DNA of 64,000 nucleotides from Mycolicibacterium sediminis (GTDB lineage Bacteria; Actinomycetota; Actinomycetes; Mycobacteriales; Mycobacteriaceae), in contig NZ_AP022588.1 of assembly GCF_010731735.1 (NCBI RefSeq), forward strand, positions 2,046,001-2,110,000, given 5' to 3'. Of this stretch, positions 8,336-17,619 are shown piece by piece; the first letter of the stretch is position 1, and every line of letters starts with the position of its first letter. The notes under the pieces are model-generated. The model saw only the letters and a program-made list of their open reading frames with translations, was not told the DNA's origin and made no database searches. The position numbers and the translations under genes were made by a program.

Positions 8336-9007
8336 ATGGCCGAGAAGAACCAGACCAACATCGAAGACCTGAAGGCCCCGCTCCTCGCGGCGGTCGGTGC
8401 CGCCGACCTGGCGCTTGCCACGGTCAACGAGATCCTCGCGACGCTGCGTGAGCGTGCGGGCGACGCCCGTACCGACGCCGAGGCCCGCGTCGAGGAGGCC
8501 CGCGCCAACCTGACCAAGCTGCAGGAGGACCTGCCCAGCCAGGTCGGCGAGTTCCGCGAGCGCCTGAACGCCGACGAGCTGCGCGAGGAGCTGCGCAAGG
8601 CCGCCGAGACCTACGCCGAGAGCGCGACCGCGACCTACAACAAGCTCGTCGAGCGTGGCGAGGAGGCGCTGGCGCGCCTGCGTAGCCAGCCGGCGCTGGA
8701 GGAGGCCGCCAACCGCGTCGAGAGCGTCACCGACCAGGCCGTCGAGCTGACTCAGGACGCGCTCGGCAACGTCGCGACCCAGACCCGCGCGGTCGGCGAG
8801 CGCGCCGCCAAGCTGGTCGGCGTCGAGCTGCCCAAGCGCGCCGAGAAGGCCGCCGAGCCGGTCAAGGAAGCCGCCAAGAAGGCACCCGCCAAGGCTCCGG
8901 CCAAGAAGGCTCCGGCGCCCGCCGCGGCCAAGGCTCCCGCGAAGAAGGCTCCGGCCAAGAAGGCTCCGGCCAAGAAGGCTCCGGCCAAGAAGGTCACCCA
9001 GAAGTAA
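8336..9007 (+). CDS. hbhA: Heparin-binding haemagglutinin
   Basis: A 223-residue surface adhesin. After a short hydrophobic N-terminus ([18 protein letters not shown]) comes a long coiled coil over about residues 30-150. The Lys/Ala/Pro-rich C-terminal tail is built of KKAPA repeats and ends KKVTQK. In M. tuberculosis the methylated lysine tail binds heparan sulphate on host cells. ATG 8336 was preferred to 8327 because the GAAGGG site lies about 8 nt before it and the protein then begins MAEKNQ like its homologues. The coiled coil is longer than in M. tuberculosis. Confidence 0.93.
   Translation: MAEKNQTNIEDLKAPLLAAVGAADLALATVNEILATLRERAGDARTDAEARVEEARANLTKLQEDLPSQVGEFRERLNADELREELRKAAETYAESATATYNKLVERGEEALARLRSQPALEEAANRVESVTDQAVELTQDALGNVATQTRAVGERAAKLVGVELPKRAEKAAEPVKEAAKKAPAKAPAKKAPAPAAAKAPAKKAPAKKAPAKKAPAKKVTQK
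8942..8986 (+). repeat. Three perfect 15-bp tandem units in the hbhA tail
   Basis: AAGAAGGCTCCGGCC is repeated three times exactly, followed by a degenerate fourth unit. It encodes KKAPA in the heparin-binding tail. Identical units can slip during replication, so tail length may differ between strains. Confidence 0.85.
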
Positions 9008-9064
9008 GGATTCGTACGTAGTCCTGTTTGGCACAGGGGGACGTAACCCGCATAGGCTCAAGGC

Positions 9065-9349
9065 GTGCAGCCTTCTAGCCTGGTGGGTTACGTCCTCCTC
9101 GTCATTCAGGTGGCAGCCCTCGCGACGGGCGCCTACGCCTTCGTCCACGCCGCCATCCAGCGGCCCGACGCGTTCACCGCCGCCGAGAAGATGAGCAAGC
9201 CGATCTGGCTCGCGATCATCGGCGGAACCGCCCTGCTGGCCCTCGTCCTCGGTCCCCCGGTGGGATCGGCGATCGTCGCGTGCGCCGCGGGCATCTACAT
9301 CGTCGACGTCAGGCCCAAGGTTCTCGACGTCCAGGGAAAGTCGCGATAG
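9065..9349 (+). CDS. Small membrane protein, DUF2516 (Rv0476-like)
   Basis: A 94-residue protein with an N-terminal hydrophobic helix ([21 protein letters not shown]) and a second hydrophobic pair ([17 protein letters not shown], then a segment ending AAGIYIVDV), ending in a short basic tail. It matches actinobacterial DUF2516, whose function is unknown. The start is GTG. It lies 57 bp after hbhA and 3 bp before the secreted protein at 9353, probably as one transcription unit. Confidence 0.75.
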   Translation: MQPSSLVGYVLLVIQVAALATGAYAFVHAAIQRPDAFTAAEKMSKPIWLAIIGGTALLALVLGPPVGSAIVACAAGIYIVDVRPKVLDVQGKSR

Positions 9350-9352
9350 CGG

Positions 9353-9775
9353 GTGGCCCGTCTCCTCGCCGCCCTGTTGGTGGCGGCCGCACTGCTGATC
9401 GCGGCGCCCGTCGCAGGCGCGGCTCCCGCGTCCGGTGGCCCGCTGGCCGGTCCGCCCTACGTCGACCACACCGAGTGGGCGAAGTGGGGTGACCTCTCCA
9501 CCCTGCGCGTCTACCCGACCGCGGCGGGACGAGCGGTGTCCGTTCAGCCCGACACGGTCGCGCAGGCCGACGAGGCCTGGGCGGAGGTCCTCGCTCTCGC
9601 TCCCGACGGCGACATGCCGGGCATGCGAGCGCAGTTCATCTGTCACTGGCAGTTCGCCGAGCGGGTGCAGCCCGGCAAGACGAGCTGGAACCTCGAGCCC
9701 TGGCGGCCCGAGGTGGACGACGAGACGATGATCGCCACGGGGTGCAATCCGGGCGGCACCCAGGAGCCGTTCTAA
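9353..9775 (+). CDS. Secreted protein, DUF2599-like (Rv0477-like)
   Basis: A 140-residue protein with a clear Sec signal peptide (about residues 1-23, ending AGAAPA). The mature domain has two cysteines (FICHWQF and TGCNPGG) that could form a disulphide outside the cell, and a C-terminus resembling DUF2599. No catalytic motif was seen. The GTG start is 3 bp after the preceding stop, and its own stop abuts the deoC start. Confidence 0.75.
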   Translation: MARLLAALLVAAALLIAAPVAGAAPASGGPLAGPPYVDHTEWAKWGDLSTLRVYPTAAGRAVSVQPDTVAQADEAWAEVLALAPDGDMPGMRAQFICHWQFAERVQPGKTSWNLEPWRPEVDDETMIATGCNPGGTQEPF

Positions 9776-10456
9776 GTGGCGACGTGGACGCGCAGTCAGG
9801 TCGCCGAACTCGTCGACCACACGCTGCTCAAGCCGGAGGCCACCGAGGCCGACGTCGCGGCGCTGATCACCGAGGCCGCAGACCTGGACGCCTACGCGGT
9901 GTGCGTGTCGCCGTCCATGCTCGCGGCCGTCAACCGGGCCGGCGCGTCGGGTCGCAAGATCGCGGCCGTCGTCGGATTCCCCTCGGGCAAGCACGTATCC
10001 GAGGTCAAGGCGCACGAGGCGTCGGTGGCCGTGATGATGGGCGCTGACGAGATCGACATGGTGATCGACGTCGGTGCGGCGGTCTCGGGTGACTTCGACG
10101 CGGTGCGCGCCGACGTCGCCGCCGTCCGGACCGCCGTCCCCAACGCCGTGCTGAAGGTGATCGTCGAATCGGCTGCGCTGCTCGAATTCGCCGACGAGCG
10201 AACGTTGATCGAGGTGTGCCGCGCCGCCAAGGCGGCCGACGCCGACTTCGTGAAGACGTCGACGGGCTTCCACCCCGCGGGTGGCGCCTCGGTCCGTGCG
10301 GTGACGCTCATGGCGGAGACCGTCGGACCCGAGGTCGACGTGAAGGCCAGCGGCGGAATCCGTACCGCCGCCGACGCGATCGCGATGCTCGACGCCGGAG
10401 CCACCCGCCTCGGTCTGTCGGGTACCCGCGTCGTCCTCGACGGCCTGCCGAACTAG
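9776..10456 (+). CDS. deoC: Deoxyribose-phosphate aldolase
   Basis: A 226-residue class I aldolase that splits 2-deoxyribose-5-phosphate into glyceraldehyde-3-phosphate and acetaldehyde during deoxynucleoside salvage. The Schiff-base lysine is Lys160 in FVKTSTGF and the second active-site lysine is Lys190 in VKASGGIR. The acidic residues of EIDMVIDVG are also present. The GTG start follows the previous TAA directly, implying translational coupling with the small envelope genes. A weak hairpin follows. Confidence 0.95.
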   Translation: MATWTRSQVAELVDHTLLKPEATEADVAALITEAADLDAYAVCVSPSMLAAVNRAGASGRKIAAVVGFPSGKHVSEVKAHEASVAVMMGADEIDMVIDVGAAVSGDFDAVRADVAAVRTAVPNAVLKVIVESAALLEFADERTLIEVCRAAKAADADFVKTSTGFHPAGGASVRAVTLMAETVGPEVDVKASGGIRTAADAIAMLDAGATRLGLSGTRVVLDGLPN

Positions 10457-10485
10457 CTCCGTCCTCGGATCGGTCAACTGCCGCG

Positions 10486-10505
10486 CCGAGGATGCCAACC
10501 CTCGG
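10486..10505 (+). terminator. Hairpin after deoC
   Basis: CCGAGG and CCTCGG flank an 8-nt loop 30 bp past the deoC stop. There is no T tract. It could separate deoC from the fmdB-fmdA unit. Confidence 0.35.
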
Positions 10506-10554
10506 TAGGGTGGGTCTCGGAACGGCGCGTCGATCGGACCGGGAGGCAAAAACG

Positions 10555-10839
10555 TTGATCCTGTACACCTTTCGGTGCGAGTCGGGATGCGGCACGACGA
10601 CGCAGTTCCATCCGATGGCGGATCGTCCCGATTCCGTCGAGTGCCCGGCATGCCGGGGTTCGGCCCGTAGGACCATCGCCTCGCCGCACGTGGGACGCGC
10701 CGACGGTGCCGCCATGGCGCTGCAGGACGCGACCCGGGCGACGTCGGACCGTCCGGCCGTGGTGTCACGTCCGGCGTCCGCCGGACGGAGGCAGCGCGTC
10801 ACCACCAATCCGCTGCATCGAACTCTTCCGCGACCGTAG
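10555..10839 (+). CDS. fmdB: FmdB-type zinc-ribbon protein
   Basis: A 94-residue protein starting at a TTG that is supported by a GGGAGG ribosome site 8 nt upstream. The N-terminal half is a zinc ribbon with cysteines at 8, 12, 30 and 33 (FRCESGC and ECPAC). The C-terminal half is basic and low in complexity, probably disordered. FmdB proteins are encoded beside formamidase or acetamidase genes and are thought to regulate their expression; here fmdA follows 11 bp downstream. This pair is not at this position in M. tuberculosis as I recall. Confidence 0.75.
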   Translation: MILYTFRCESGCGTTTQFHPMADRPDSVECPACRGSARRTIASPHVGRADGAAMALQDATRATSDRPAVVSRPASAGRRQRVTTNPLHRTLPRP

Positions 10840-10850
10840 AAGGAGTCACC

Positions 10851-12107
10851 GTGCCCGATCTCGTCTTCCCCCTCGATTCGACGAAGAAGTTCACCGACCA
10901 GGAGAAGCTCGGGCACAACCGGTGGCATCCCGACATCCCCGCGGCGGTCACGGTCAAGAAGGGTGACTCGTTCCGAGTGCACTGCCGGGAGTGGTTCGAC
11001 GGCGCCATCGTGAACGACGACTCGGCCGAGGACATCCTCAACGCGCCGCTGACCACCGTGCACGTGCTGTCCGGCCCCATCGCCGTCGAGGGTGCCAAGC
11101 CCGGCGATCTGCTGATCGTCGACATCCTCGACGTCGGGCCCATTCCGCAGGAGGACTCCGGACCGCTGGCAGGCCAGGGGTGGGGGTACACCGGGATCTT
11201 CCCGACGCAGAACGGTGGCGGCTTCCTCACCGAGCAGTTCCCCGATGCGTACAAGGCCATTTGGGATTTCTCGGGGCAGAAGGCGACGTCGCGGCACGTC
11301 CCGCACGTCGAGTTCACCGGCATCGTGCATCCCGGTCTGATGGGCACCGCGCCGTCGGCCGGTCTGCTGTCGACGTGGAACACCCGCGAGGCCGCGCTGA
11401 TCGCCACGGACCCCGATCGGGTGCCGCCGCTGGCGCTGCCTCCCGAACCCCAGGACGCGATCCTCGGCGGTCTCACCGGTGACGCGTTCACCAGGGCCGC
11501 CGCGGAGGCCGCGCGCACTGCGCCGCCGCGCGAGAACGGCGGCAACCAGGACATCAAGAACCTGACCAGGGGCAGCCGGATCTTCTATCCCGTGTTCGTC
11601 GACGGCGCCAACCTGTCGGTGGGCGACCTGCACTTCTCACAGGGCGACGGCGAGATCACGTTCTGCGGTGCCATCGAGATGGGTGGCTTCATCGATCTGC
11701 GGGTCGACGTGATCCCGGGTGGCATGGAGACCTACGGCGTCAGCGAGAACGCGATCTTCATGCCGGGCAACACCGACCCGCAGTACTCGGAGTGGCTGGC
11801 GTTCTCGGGGACCTCCGTCACGCTGGACGGCGAGCAGCGCTACCTGGACTCGCACCTGTCGTACCAGCGGGCGTGCCTGCACGCCATCGACTACCTGACC
11901 AAGTTCGGCTACAGCCCGGAGCAGGCGTACCTCCTGCTCGGCGCGGCACCGATCGAGGGTCGGCTCTCGGGCGTCGTCGACATCCCGAATGCCTGTGCGA
12001 CGGTGTACATCCCGACCGCCATCTTCGACTTCCCGATCAGCCCGTCGGTCGACGGACCGACGCGCATCGACCCCGGCGCGGGAGCGCCGCGCGCGTCGTT
12101 CGGCTAG
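10851..12107 (+). CDS. fmdA: Formamidase/acetamidase family amidohydrolase
   Basis: A 418-residue member of the FmdA/AmdA family, which hydrolyses formamide or short aliphatic amides to ammonia and the acid, providing nitrogen. Family hallmarks are visible in order: LGHNRWHPDIPA, VHCREWFDGAI, the long HVEFTGIVHPGLMG block, FCGAIEMGGFIDL and CATVYIPTAIFDF near the C-terminus. Length is normal for FmdA. The GTG start follows AGAAGGAG. It is coupled to fmdB upstream and converges on the DUF2993 gene 8 bp away. Formamide versus acetamide preference cannot be read from sequence. Confidence 0.88.
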   Translation: MPDLVFPLDSTKKFTDQEKLGHNRWHPDIPAAVTVKKGDSFRVHCREWFDGAIVNDDSAEDILNAPLTTVHVLSGPIAVEGAKPGDLLIVDILDVGPIPQEDSGPLAGQGWGYTGIFPTQNGGGFLTEQFPDAYKAIWDFSGQKATSRHVPHVEFTGIVHPGLMGTAPSAGLLSTWNTREAALIATDPDRVPPLALPPEPQDAILGGLTGDAFTRAAAEAARTAPPRENGGNQDIKNLTRGSRIFYPVFVDGANLSVGDLHFSQGDGEITFCGAIEMGGFIDLRVDVIPGGMETYGVSENAIFMPGNTDPQYSEWLAFSGTSVTLDGEQRYLDSHLSYQRACLHAIDYLTKFGYSPEQAYLLLGAAPIEGRLSGVVDIPNACATVYIPTAIFDFPISPSVDGPTRIDPGAGAPRASFG

Positions 12108-12114
12108 CGGACGG

Positions 12115-13062
12115 TCAGAGTCCGGCGAAGCACGCGTCGTCGCCCTGGCCGCCTGCGGGCATCGGGGCGTTCTGGGACGAGAACTTGCTGATGACGCCCG
12201 AGTCGGTGACCTCGATGCTGTCGGCGCGGACGTCGAGCGGGTAGTCCTTGGTCAGCTGCGCGCTGAAGGCGTCCAGCGCCGGCTGCACGGCCTCGCGGGG
12301 AAGCGTGAACCCGAGGCCCGTCAGCTGCACGACCTTGAGCGCGATGCCGCCGTCGACGACCTGCGGTTCGGTGACGATGGTGCCGAGCATGCCCTCGAGT
12401 TCGATCGTGCCGTCGCTCGGGTTGGTGGTGACGCCGCTGACGAAGCTGCCGATCAGGGGGATCGAATCCTGGATGGTCCGCTTGATGCCGTCGGCCGACC
12501 AGTCGATGGTCGCGTTCAGCGAGCCGATCGTGCCCGCCGAGTTCGGGTTGTCCGCGACGCGGACGTCGTCGATGACGATGTCGGCCTTCATGCCCTTGGC
12601 CTCGCGGAGCTGGTTGCCGTCGGTGGTGATGTGGATCCCGCTGTAGTGGCCGGTGAGGTGCTGCAGCAGGAACGGGCGGGGGCCGAACGACACCTTCACC
12701 CCGTCCTGGACGACGCAGGAGGTGGCCGCGGCGACCCGCTGGTCGGCGACGTGCCGGGCATAGAGTTCGGCGCCGACCACGCCGGCCAGCGCGAGTGCGA
12801 CGACGATGACGAAGATCAGGGTGATGGACAGCGGATCGCGGAACATGCCCTTGCCGCGGGACTTCTTCGGCGACACCGGGGGAGGGGGTGCGTCGCCCGG
12901 CTGGCCCTGCGGTGGCGGCGGGTAGTTCTCCTGCCGGAACTGCTGCGTCGGCGGCTCCGGAGACCCGCCATACTGCGGGGCCCGCTCGGTGGGTGGCTCA
13001 CCGCCCTGAGGGTTCGGCCCCTGCGGTGGCTGGTTGGCCGGACGGCTCCACGGATCGGTCAC
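12115..13062 (-). CDS. DUF2993 (LmeA-like) membrane-anchored protein (Rv0479c-like)
   Basis: A 315-residue protein. Residues 1-65 are a Pro/Gln/Gly-rich cytoplasmic tail, residues 77-99 a single transmembrane helix (LSITLIFVIVVALALAGVV), and the rest an extracytoplasmic DUF2993 domain. That domain is related to LmeA, which binds phospholipid and affects lipomannan maturation. It is the last gene of a four-gene minus-strand unit. Its GTG start overlaps the nitrilase stop (GTGA), so the two are translationally coupled. Confidence 0.8.
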   Translation of the reverse strand: MTDPWSRPANQPPQGPNPQGGEPPTERAPQYGGSPEPPTQQFRQENYPPPPQGQPGDAPPPPVSPKKSRGKGMFRDPLSITLIFVIVVALALAGVVGAELYARHVADQRVAAATSCVVQDGVKVSFGPRPFLLQHLTGHYSGIHITTDGNQLREAKGMKADIVIDDVRVADNPNSAGTIGSLNATIDWSADGIKRTIQDSIPLIGSFVSGVTTNPSDGTIELEGMLGTIVTEPQVVDGGIALKVVQLTGLGFTLPREAVQPALDAFSAQLTKDYPLDVRADSIEVTDSGVISKFSSQNAPMPAGGQGDDACFAGL

Positions 13063-13874
13063 CCCCGCGATTGTGCCCTACTGCTCGTGGTGAAGTCCGT
13101 GCGGTTGCGGAGGACCCCGAGGGTCTCGCGCACCGTGTCGACGGTGTCGAGGTCGACGTCGGTGACCACCAGGTCGGGGCCGTCACCTGCCGCGGCGAGC
13201 ACCTCACCCAGTGGTGAGGCGACCAGGCTGCCGCCGACTCCGGTGGGTCCGGAGGCAGCGACCTCGTCTCCCGGGTAGGCCTGGCCGACCGCGGCGACGA
13301 AGGTGCCGGTGTCCAGGGCACGGGCACGGGTGAGCAGCGTCCACTGCTCGAGCTTGCCGGGACCGGCCCCCCACGATGCGTGCACCGTGGTGAGCCGAGC
13401 ACCGAGGCGGGCGAGTTCGACGTACAGCTCGGGGAAGCGGACGTCGTAACAGGTGGTGAGTCCGACCGGGACACCGTCGACGGTGATGACCGCCGGTGTC
13501 GAACCCGGTGCGACCGTGCGGGATTCGGCGAACCCGAACGCGTCGTAGAGGTGGATCTTGTCGTAGTGCGCGTCGACGCCGGGGCCGGTCGCGATCAGCG
13601 TGTTGGTCACGCGGCCGTCGTCTCCGGGGGTGAACATGCCTGCGACGACGACGACGCCGTGCCGGTCGGCGATCTCACGGACCCCGGTGCCCCAGCGCCC
13701 GTCGACGGGTTCGGCGACCGGGGCGAGCGGAACCCCGAAGCGACACATCGTGGCCTCGGGGAAGAGGACCAGGCGCGCACCCGACTCGGCGGCGCGACGG
13801 ACACCGTCGTCGACCAGATCGAGGTTGGCCGACGGGTCGGTGCCGGACTGGATCTGCGCGAGGGCAATCCGCAT
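13059..13874 (-). CDS. Nitrilase-superfamily C-N hydrolase (Rv0480c-like)
   Basis: A 271-residue carbon-nitrogen hydrolase with an intact catalytic triad: Glu40 in LFPEATM, Lys106 in HYDKIHLYD and Cys142 in TTCYDVRFPEL. It resembles the NIT2/omega-amidase branch, which acts on amide or deaminated-glutathione-like substrates; the true substrate is unknown. The start MRIALAQ at 13874 fits family length and leaves 19 bp after the methyltransferase stop. Its stop overlaps the next start. Confidence 0.88.
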   Translation of the reverse strand: MRIALAQIQSGTDPSANLDLVDDGVRRAAESGARLVLFPEATMCRFGVPLAPVAEPVDGRWGTGVREIADRHGVVVVAGMFTPGDDGRVTNTLIATGPGVDAHYDKIHLYDAFGFAESRTVAPGSTPAVITVDGVPVGLTTCYDVRFPELYVELARLGARLTTVHASWGAGPGKLEQWTLLTRARALDTGTFVAAVGQAYPGDEVAASGPTGVGGSLVASPLGEVLAAAGDGPDLVVTDVDLDTVDTVRETLGVLRNRTDFTTSSRAQSRG

Positions 13875-13893
13875 GAACCGAGGGTAACCGGCG

Positions 13894-14682
13894 TCAGCGT
13901 GGCGCGACCAGGTCCCACGGCACCGCCAGCACACCGTCGCGCATGCGGCGACGCGGGGGCTCTACCGGCCACCCCTGGTCCCGCAGCAGCGCGAGCATCG
14001 CCCGCCAGCGCACCCGCGGGCCGAAGACGCCGTGCGGGGCGGCGGCCGCCCAGGCGCGATCGGCGGCGGTGAACAGCGCGTGCACGGGCTGCCCGTCGAC
14101 GTTGTGGTGGATCAGCACCTTCGGGAGTCGCTCGGCCAGATCGGACGGCTTCTCGATGGCGAACGGATCGCAGGCGAGCACCAGGCCTATCGGACCGAGC
14201 GCGTCCAGCACCACCCAGCAGCAGAGCCTGCCCAGCTCGTCGCACGTGCCGTCGACGAGGAGGCCGCCGGGGGCGAGCCGGCCGGTCATCCGAGCCCACG
14301 CGTCCGGCACCGCGTCGACGTCGTACTGCCGCAGCACGTTGAACGCGCGCACCAGAACCGGTGCGAGACCGGCCAATTCGAAGCCTCCCAGCCCGAACGC
14401 CACGCCGGGCGCCGACCCGGCGAGCGCCCGCGCGTCACGCACCCGCTCGGGATGGATCTCGAGGCCGACGACGCGCGCGTCGGGGCGCACCGTCCGCAAC
14501 CGGGCGGCCAGTTCGAGTGTGGTCACGGGCAGGGCGCCGTAGCCGAGGTCGACGACGAGTGGGTCGGCCGCTGCGAGCAGCGCGGCGCGCACCCGGGGTG
14601 AGTGCACCAGCCACCGATCGCTGCGGCGCAGCCGGTTGTAGCCCGTCGTGCCGCGCGTGAGCCGTCCGATGGGGCCCGACAT
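13894..14682 (-). CDS. Class I SAM-dependent methyltransferase-like protein
   Basis: A 262-residue protein with a glycine-containing motif I (PLVVDLGYGALPVTTLE) and the acidic motif II (ARVVGLEIHPERV), which suggest a SAM-binding Rossmann fold. The stretch GGLLVDGTCDELGRLCCWV includes cysteines near the active-site side. The target is unknown. The start at 14682 lies 20 bp after the DUF2505 gene, and the nitrilase follows within 20 bp, so it is part of one operon. I do not recall this gene at the M. tuberculosis locus. Confidence 0.7.
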   Translation of the reverse strand: MSGPIGRLTRGTTGYNRLRRSDRWLVHSPRVRAALLAAADPLVVDLGYGALPVTTLELAARLRTVRPDARVVGLEIHPERVRDARALAGSAPGVAFGLGGFELAGLAPVLVRAFNVLRQYDVDAVPDAWARMTGRLAPGGLLVDGTCDELGRLCCWVVLDALGPIGLVLACDPFAIEKPSDLAERLPKVLIHHNVDGQPVHALFTAADRAWAAAAPHGVFGPRVRWRAMLALLRDQGWPVEPPRRRMRDGVLAVPWDLVAPR

Positions 14683-14702
14683 GGCCACACCACCCTCTCG
14701 CG

Positions 14703-15206
14703 TCAGGCGTTGGCGCGGATCCACTCGGTGGTGAAGCGCTGCTCGGCGATCATCAGCTCCACCAGCTGGTTGCCGACGAAGCCCTCGACCTTGCCGCCGA
14801 CGAGCGGGATGCGCACCTCGACGGTGGCCGTGAACTCGAGCCGGGAGCCGGTGCCCGACGGGGCGAGGACGGCGGTGCCGGTGAGCGAGGCCGGCGCTCC
14901 GGGAATCGTGCCCGTGATCCGTGCCGTCGTCCGGCCGTCCTCGATCGGCGTCCACAGCTCCGAGCGGACGAAGCTCAGGTCACCGTGGTGGAACTGGGAG
15001 ACCAGGCCGGGCAGCCTGCGTGCCCACAGGGTCTGGGTGGTGACGACGTCGATCCCGTCCGGCCCGACGGTCATGGAATCCAGGGTGGCCTCGTCGGCAC
15101 CGGAACCCGCGAGTCGGTCGAGCCAGTACTGCCGATCGCCGAACGCCTCGTGGACCTGCTCGACCCCGCCCTCGTAGTCGGCAGCCATGTCGAAGGAACG
15201 CGGCAT
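14703..15206 (-). CDS. DUF2505 (SRPBCC-fold) protein (Rv0481c-like)
   Basis: A 167-residue protein matching actinobacterial DUF2505, a START/SRPBCC-type hydrophobic-pocket fold (PRSFDMAADYEGGVEQVHEAF at the N-terminus, VEGFVGNQLVELM near the C-terminus). No catalytic residues were recognised; lipid or small-ligand binding is possible. It is the first gene of the minus-strand unit and is divergent from murB with only 26 bp between starts, so the promoters must overlap. Confidence 0.75.
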   Translation of the reverse strand: MPRSFDMAADYEGGVEQVHEAFGDRQYWLDRLAGSGADEATLDSMTVGPDGIDVVTTQTLWARRLPGLVSQFHHGDLSFVRSELWTPIEDGRTTARITGTIPGAPASLTGTAVLAPSGTGSRLEFTATVEVRIPLVGGKVEGFVGNQLVELMIAEQRFTTEWIRANA

Positions 15207-15232
15207 AGCCGACCACGCTACCGTTACGGCCC

Positions 15233-16288
15233 GTGGTCAGTTCGTACATCGCGGGCGCGTCGGTCGACGAGGACGTCCCGCTCGCGCCGCTGACCACCCT
15301 GCGCGTCGGACCCGTCGCACGCCGCGTCGTTCCGTGCGTCACCACCGAGCAGGTCGTCGCGGTGCTGCGCGACCCGGCCGTCGACGAGAAGACCCTGATC
15401 CTGGCCGGCGGCTCGAACCTGCTGCTCGCCGACGACCTCGTCGATCTGACCGTGGTCCGGCTCGCGAACGCGGGCGTCACCGTCGAGGGGCCCGTGCTGC
15501 GCGCGGAGGCCGGCGCCGGGTGGGACGAGGTGGTGGTGACGTCGCTGCGGCACGGCCTCGGAGGGCTCGAGTGCCTGTCGGGCATCCCGGGGTCGACGGG
15601 CGCGACCCCGGTGCAGAACGTCGGCGCCTACGGCGCCGAGGTCGCGGACACCATCAGCCGGGTCCGGCTGCTCGACCGCCGGACCGGCGACGACGAGTGG
15701 GTGTCCCCGAGCGCCATGGGCTTCGGCTACCGGCACAGCGTGCTGAAGAACTCCGACCACGCCGTGGTGCTCGAGGTGGAGTTCACCCTCGACGCCGACG
15801 GCCGCAGTGCTCCGGTGCGCTACGGCGAGCTGGCCCGGACGCTGGGCGTCGAGCCGGGAACCCGCACCGAGCCCCAGCGGGTGCGCGACGCGGTGCTGGC
15901 GTTGCGGGGAGCGAAGGGCATGGTGCTCGACGAGCCCGACCACGACACCTGGAGCGTCGGCTCGTTCTTCACCAACCCGGTGGTCTCGGTAGCCGACTTC
16001 GAGCGCCTCCGGGCTCGGGCCGCGGGGCCGGTGCCGAACTACCCGGCACCCGACGGGGTGAAGCTGGCGGCGGGCTGGCTGGTGGAGCACTCCGGCTTCG
16101 ACAAGGGGTTTCCCGGCCCGGAAGCCCCCGCACGGCTCTCGACCAAGCATGCGCTGGCCCTCACGAACCGAGGATTCGCGACGACGGCGGACGTGCTTGA
16201 GCTGGCCAGACGCGTGCGCGACGGGGTGCGATCCCACTTCGGGATCGATCTCACACCCGAGCCATGCCTGTTCGGCTGCTCCCTCTAG
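15233..16288 (+). CDS. murB: UDP-N-acetylenolpyruvoylglucosamine reductase
   Basis: A 351-residue type I MurB. It reduces enolpyruvyl-UDP-GlcNAc to UDP-MurNAc with NADPH, the second committed step of peptidoglycan precursor synthesis in the cytosol. The FAD-binding motif [12 protein letters not shown], the block [19 protein letters not shown] and the catalytic serine region [10 protein letters not shown] are all present. The start is GTG. It is followed 15 bp later by an L,D-transpeptidase gene, pairing precursor synthesis with crosslinking. Confidence 0.95.
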   Translation: MVSSYIAGASVDEDVPLAPLTTLRVGPVARRVVPCVTTEQVVAVLRDPAVDEKTLILAGGSNLLLADDLVDLTVVRLANAGVTVEGPVLRAEAGAGWDEVVVTSLRHGLGGLECLSGIPGSTGATPVQNVGAYGAEVADTISRVRLLDRRTGDDEWVSPSAMGFGYRHSVLKNSDHAVVLEVEFTLDADGRSAPVRYGELARTLGVEPGTRTEPQRVRDAVLALRGAKGMVLDEPDHDTWSVGSFFTNPVVSVADFERLRARAAGPVPNYPAPDGVKLAAGWLVEHSGFDKGFPGPEAPARLSTKHALALTNRGFATTADVLELARRVRDGVRSHFGIDLTPEPCLFGCSL

Positions 16289-16303
16289 GTACCCTTGGTA
16301 CAC

Positions 16304-17611
16304 GTGACACTCAATCGCCGCCAGGCCCTGACCGCGATTGCGGTGGGAACGACGGGCTTCCTCGCCGCATGTGCGGGCACGTCCGTCACCGGTTCGGGCG
16401 AAGCGGCCGAGTCCGAGGCCCCCAAGGCTCCCGACGTCACGTTCAGCCCGGCGAACTCCGCCTCCGACGTCCCGCCGACCGCGCCGGTCGGCGTCGAGGT
16501 CGTCGACGGCTGGTTCCAACGGGTCACTCTCACCAATGCCGAGGGTCGGGTGGTCAACGGGGTCGTGAACCGCGACCGCAACTCGTTCTCCGTCACCGAG
16601 CCGCTCGGCTACGGCGTCCAGTACACCTGGGGCGGGTCCGTGGTGGGGCACGACGGCAAGGCTCTGCCGCTGAAGGGCAGCTTCACCACGGTGAACCCGT
16701 CCCGGCAGGTGTCCGGGACCTTCCAGCTCGCCGACGGGCAGACCGTCGGCGTCGCAGCGCCGATCATCATGCAGTTCGACTCGGCCATCGAGGACGCGGA
16801 CCGCGCGGGCGTCGAGAAGAACATGATCGTCACCACCGAACCCCCGGTCGAGGGCAGTTGGGCCTGGCTGCCCGACGAGGCGGGCGGCTCCCGGATGCAC
16901 TGGCGGACGCGGGAGTACTACCCCCCGGGCACGCAGGTCCACGTCAAGGCCAACCTCTACGGCGTCCCGTTCGGCGACGGCGCGTTCGGCGCACAGGACT
17001 CGACGCTGGACTTCGCGATCGGCCGCCGCCAGGTCGTCAAGGCCGAGGCGTCCAGTCATCGGATCCAGGTGCTCGACGAGGGCGGCGCGGTGATCATGGA
17101 CTTCGCGTGCAGCTACGGCGAGGGCGACCTGGACCGCAACGTCACGCGCAGCGGCATCCACGTCGTGACCGAGAAGTACGAGGACTTCTACATGACCAAC
17201 CCCGCGGCGGGCTACGCGAACGTGCGGGAACGGTTCGCCGTGCGGATCTCGAACAATGGCGAGTTCATCCACTGCAACCCCAACAGCATTGGCGCGCAGG
17301 GCAATACGAACGTCACCAACGGCTGCATCAACCTCAACCTCGAGGACTCGCAGCAATACTTCAACAGCGCGGTGTACGGCGATCCGGTGGAGGTCACCGG
17401 CACGCGGATCGATCTGTCCTACGCCGACGGCGACATCTGGGACTGGGCCGTGCCGTGGGACGAGTGGACCTCGATGTCGGCGCTGTCCAAGCCCGGCACG
17501 CCCGCGAACATCCCCGCCAACGCGCCGGCCACCCCCAGCGACGCGCCGACCCTCTCGGGCACGCCCACCACCACCGCGCCGAGCCAGTCGACGTCGACGC
17601 CCGGCGGCTAG
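16304..17611 (+). CDS. lprQ: L,D-transpeptidase lipoprotein (LprQ/LdtE-like)
   Basis: A 435-residue cell-wall enzyme that forms 3-3 peptidoglycan crosslinks outside the membrane. The N-terminus has NRRQ, a hydrophobic stretch and the lipobox LAAC with Cys23, so it should be a lipoprotein, perhaps exported by Tat. Ig-like domains cover about residues 40-250. The YkuD domain has His323 (FIHCNP) and the catalytic Cys341, a spacing of 18 as in LdtMt2. The usual S-H-G-C signature reads T-N-G-C here. A Thr/Pro/Ser-rich tail ends the protein. GTG 16304 was chosen over TTG 16295 because it puts the twin arginine near the start. Confidence 0.88.
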   Translation: MTLNRRQALTAIAVGTTGFLAACAGTSVTGSGEAAESEAPKAPDVTFSPANSASDVPPTAPVGVEVVDGWFQRVTLTNAEGRVVNGVVNRDRNSFSVTEPLGYGVQYTWGGSVVGHDGKALPLKGSFTTVNPSRQVSGTFQLADGQTVGVAAPIIMQFDSAIEDADRAGVEKNMIVTTEPPVEGSWAWLPDEAGGSRMHWRTREYYPPGTQVHVKANLYGVPFGDGAFGAQDSTLDFAIGRRQVVKAEASSHRIQVLDEGGAVIMDFACSYGEGDLDRNVTRSGIHVVTEKYEDFYMTNPAAGYANVRERFAVRISNNGEFIHCNPNSIGAQGNTNVTNGCINLNLEDSQQYFNSAVYGDPVEVTGTRIDLSYADGDIWDWAVPWDEWTSMSALSKPGTPANIPANAPATPSDAPTLSGTPTTTAPSQSTSTPGG

Positions 17612-17619
17612 CCCCCTCG

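Noticed and set aside
8180..10768. An 862-codon minus-strand open frame across hbhA, deoC and neighbours
   Set aside because: It is antisense to several recognised genes and its product is low-complexity Leu/Gly/Arg sequence caused by the hbhA repeats and GC bias.
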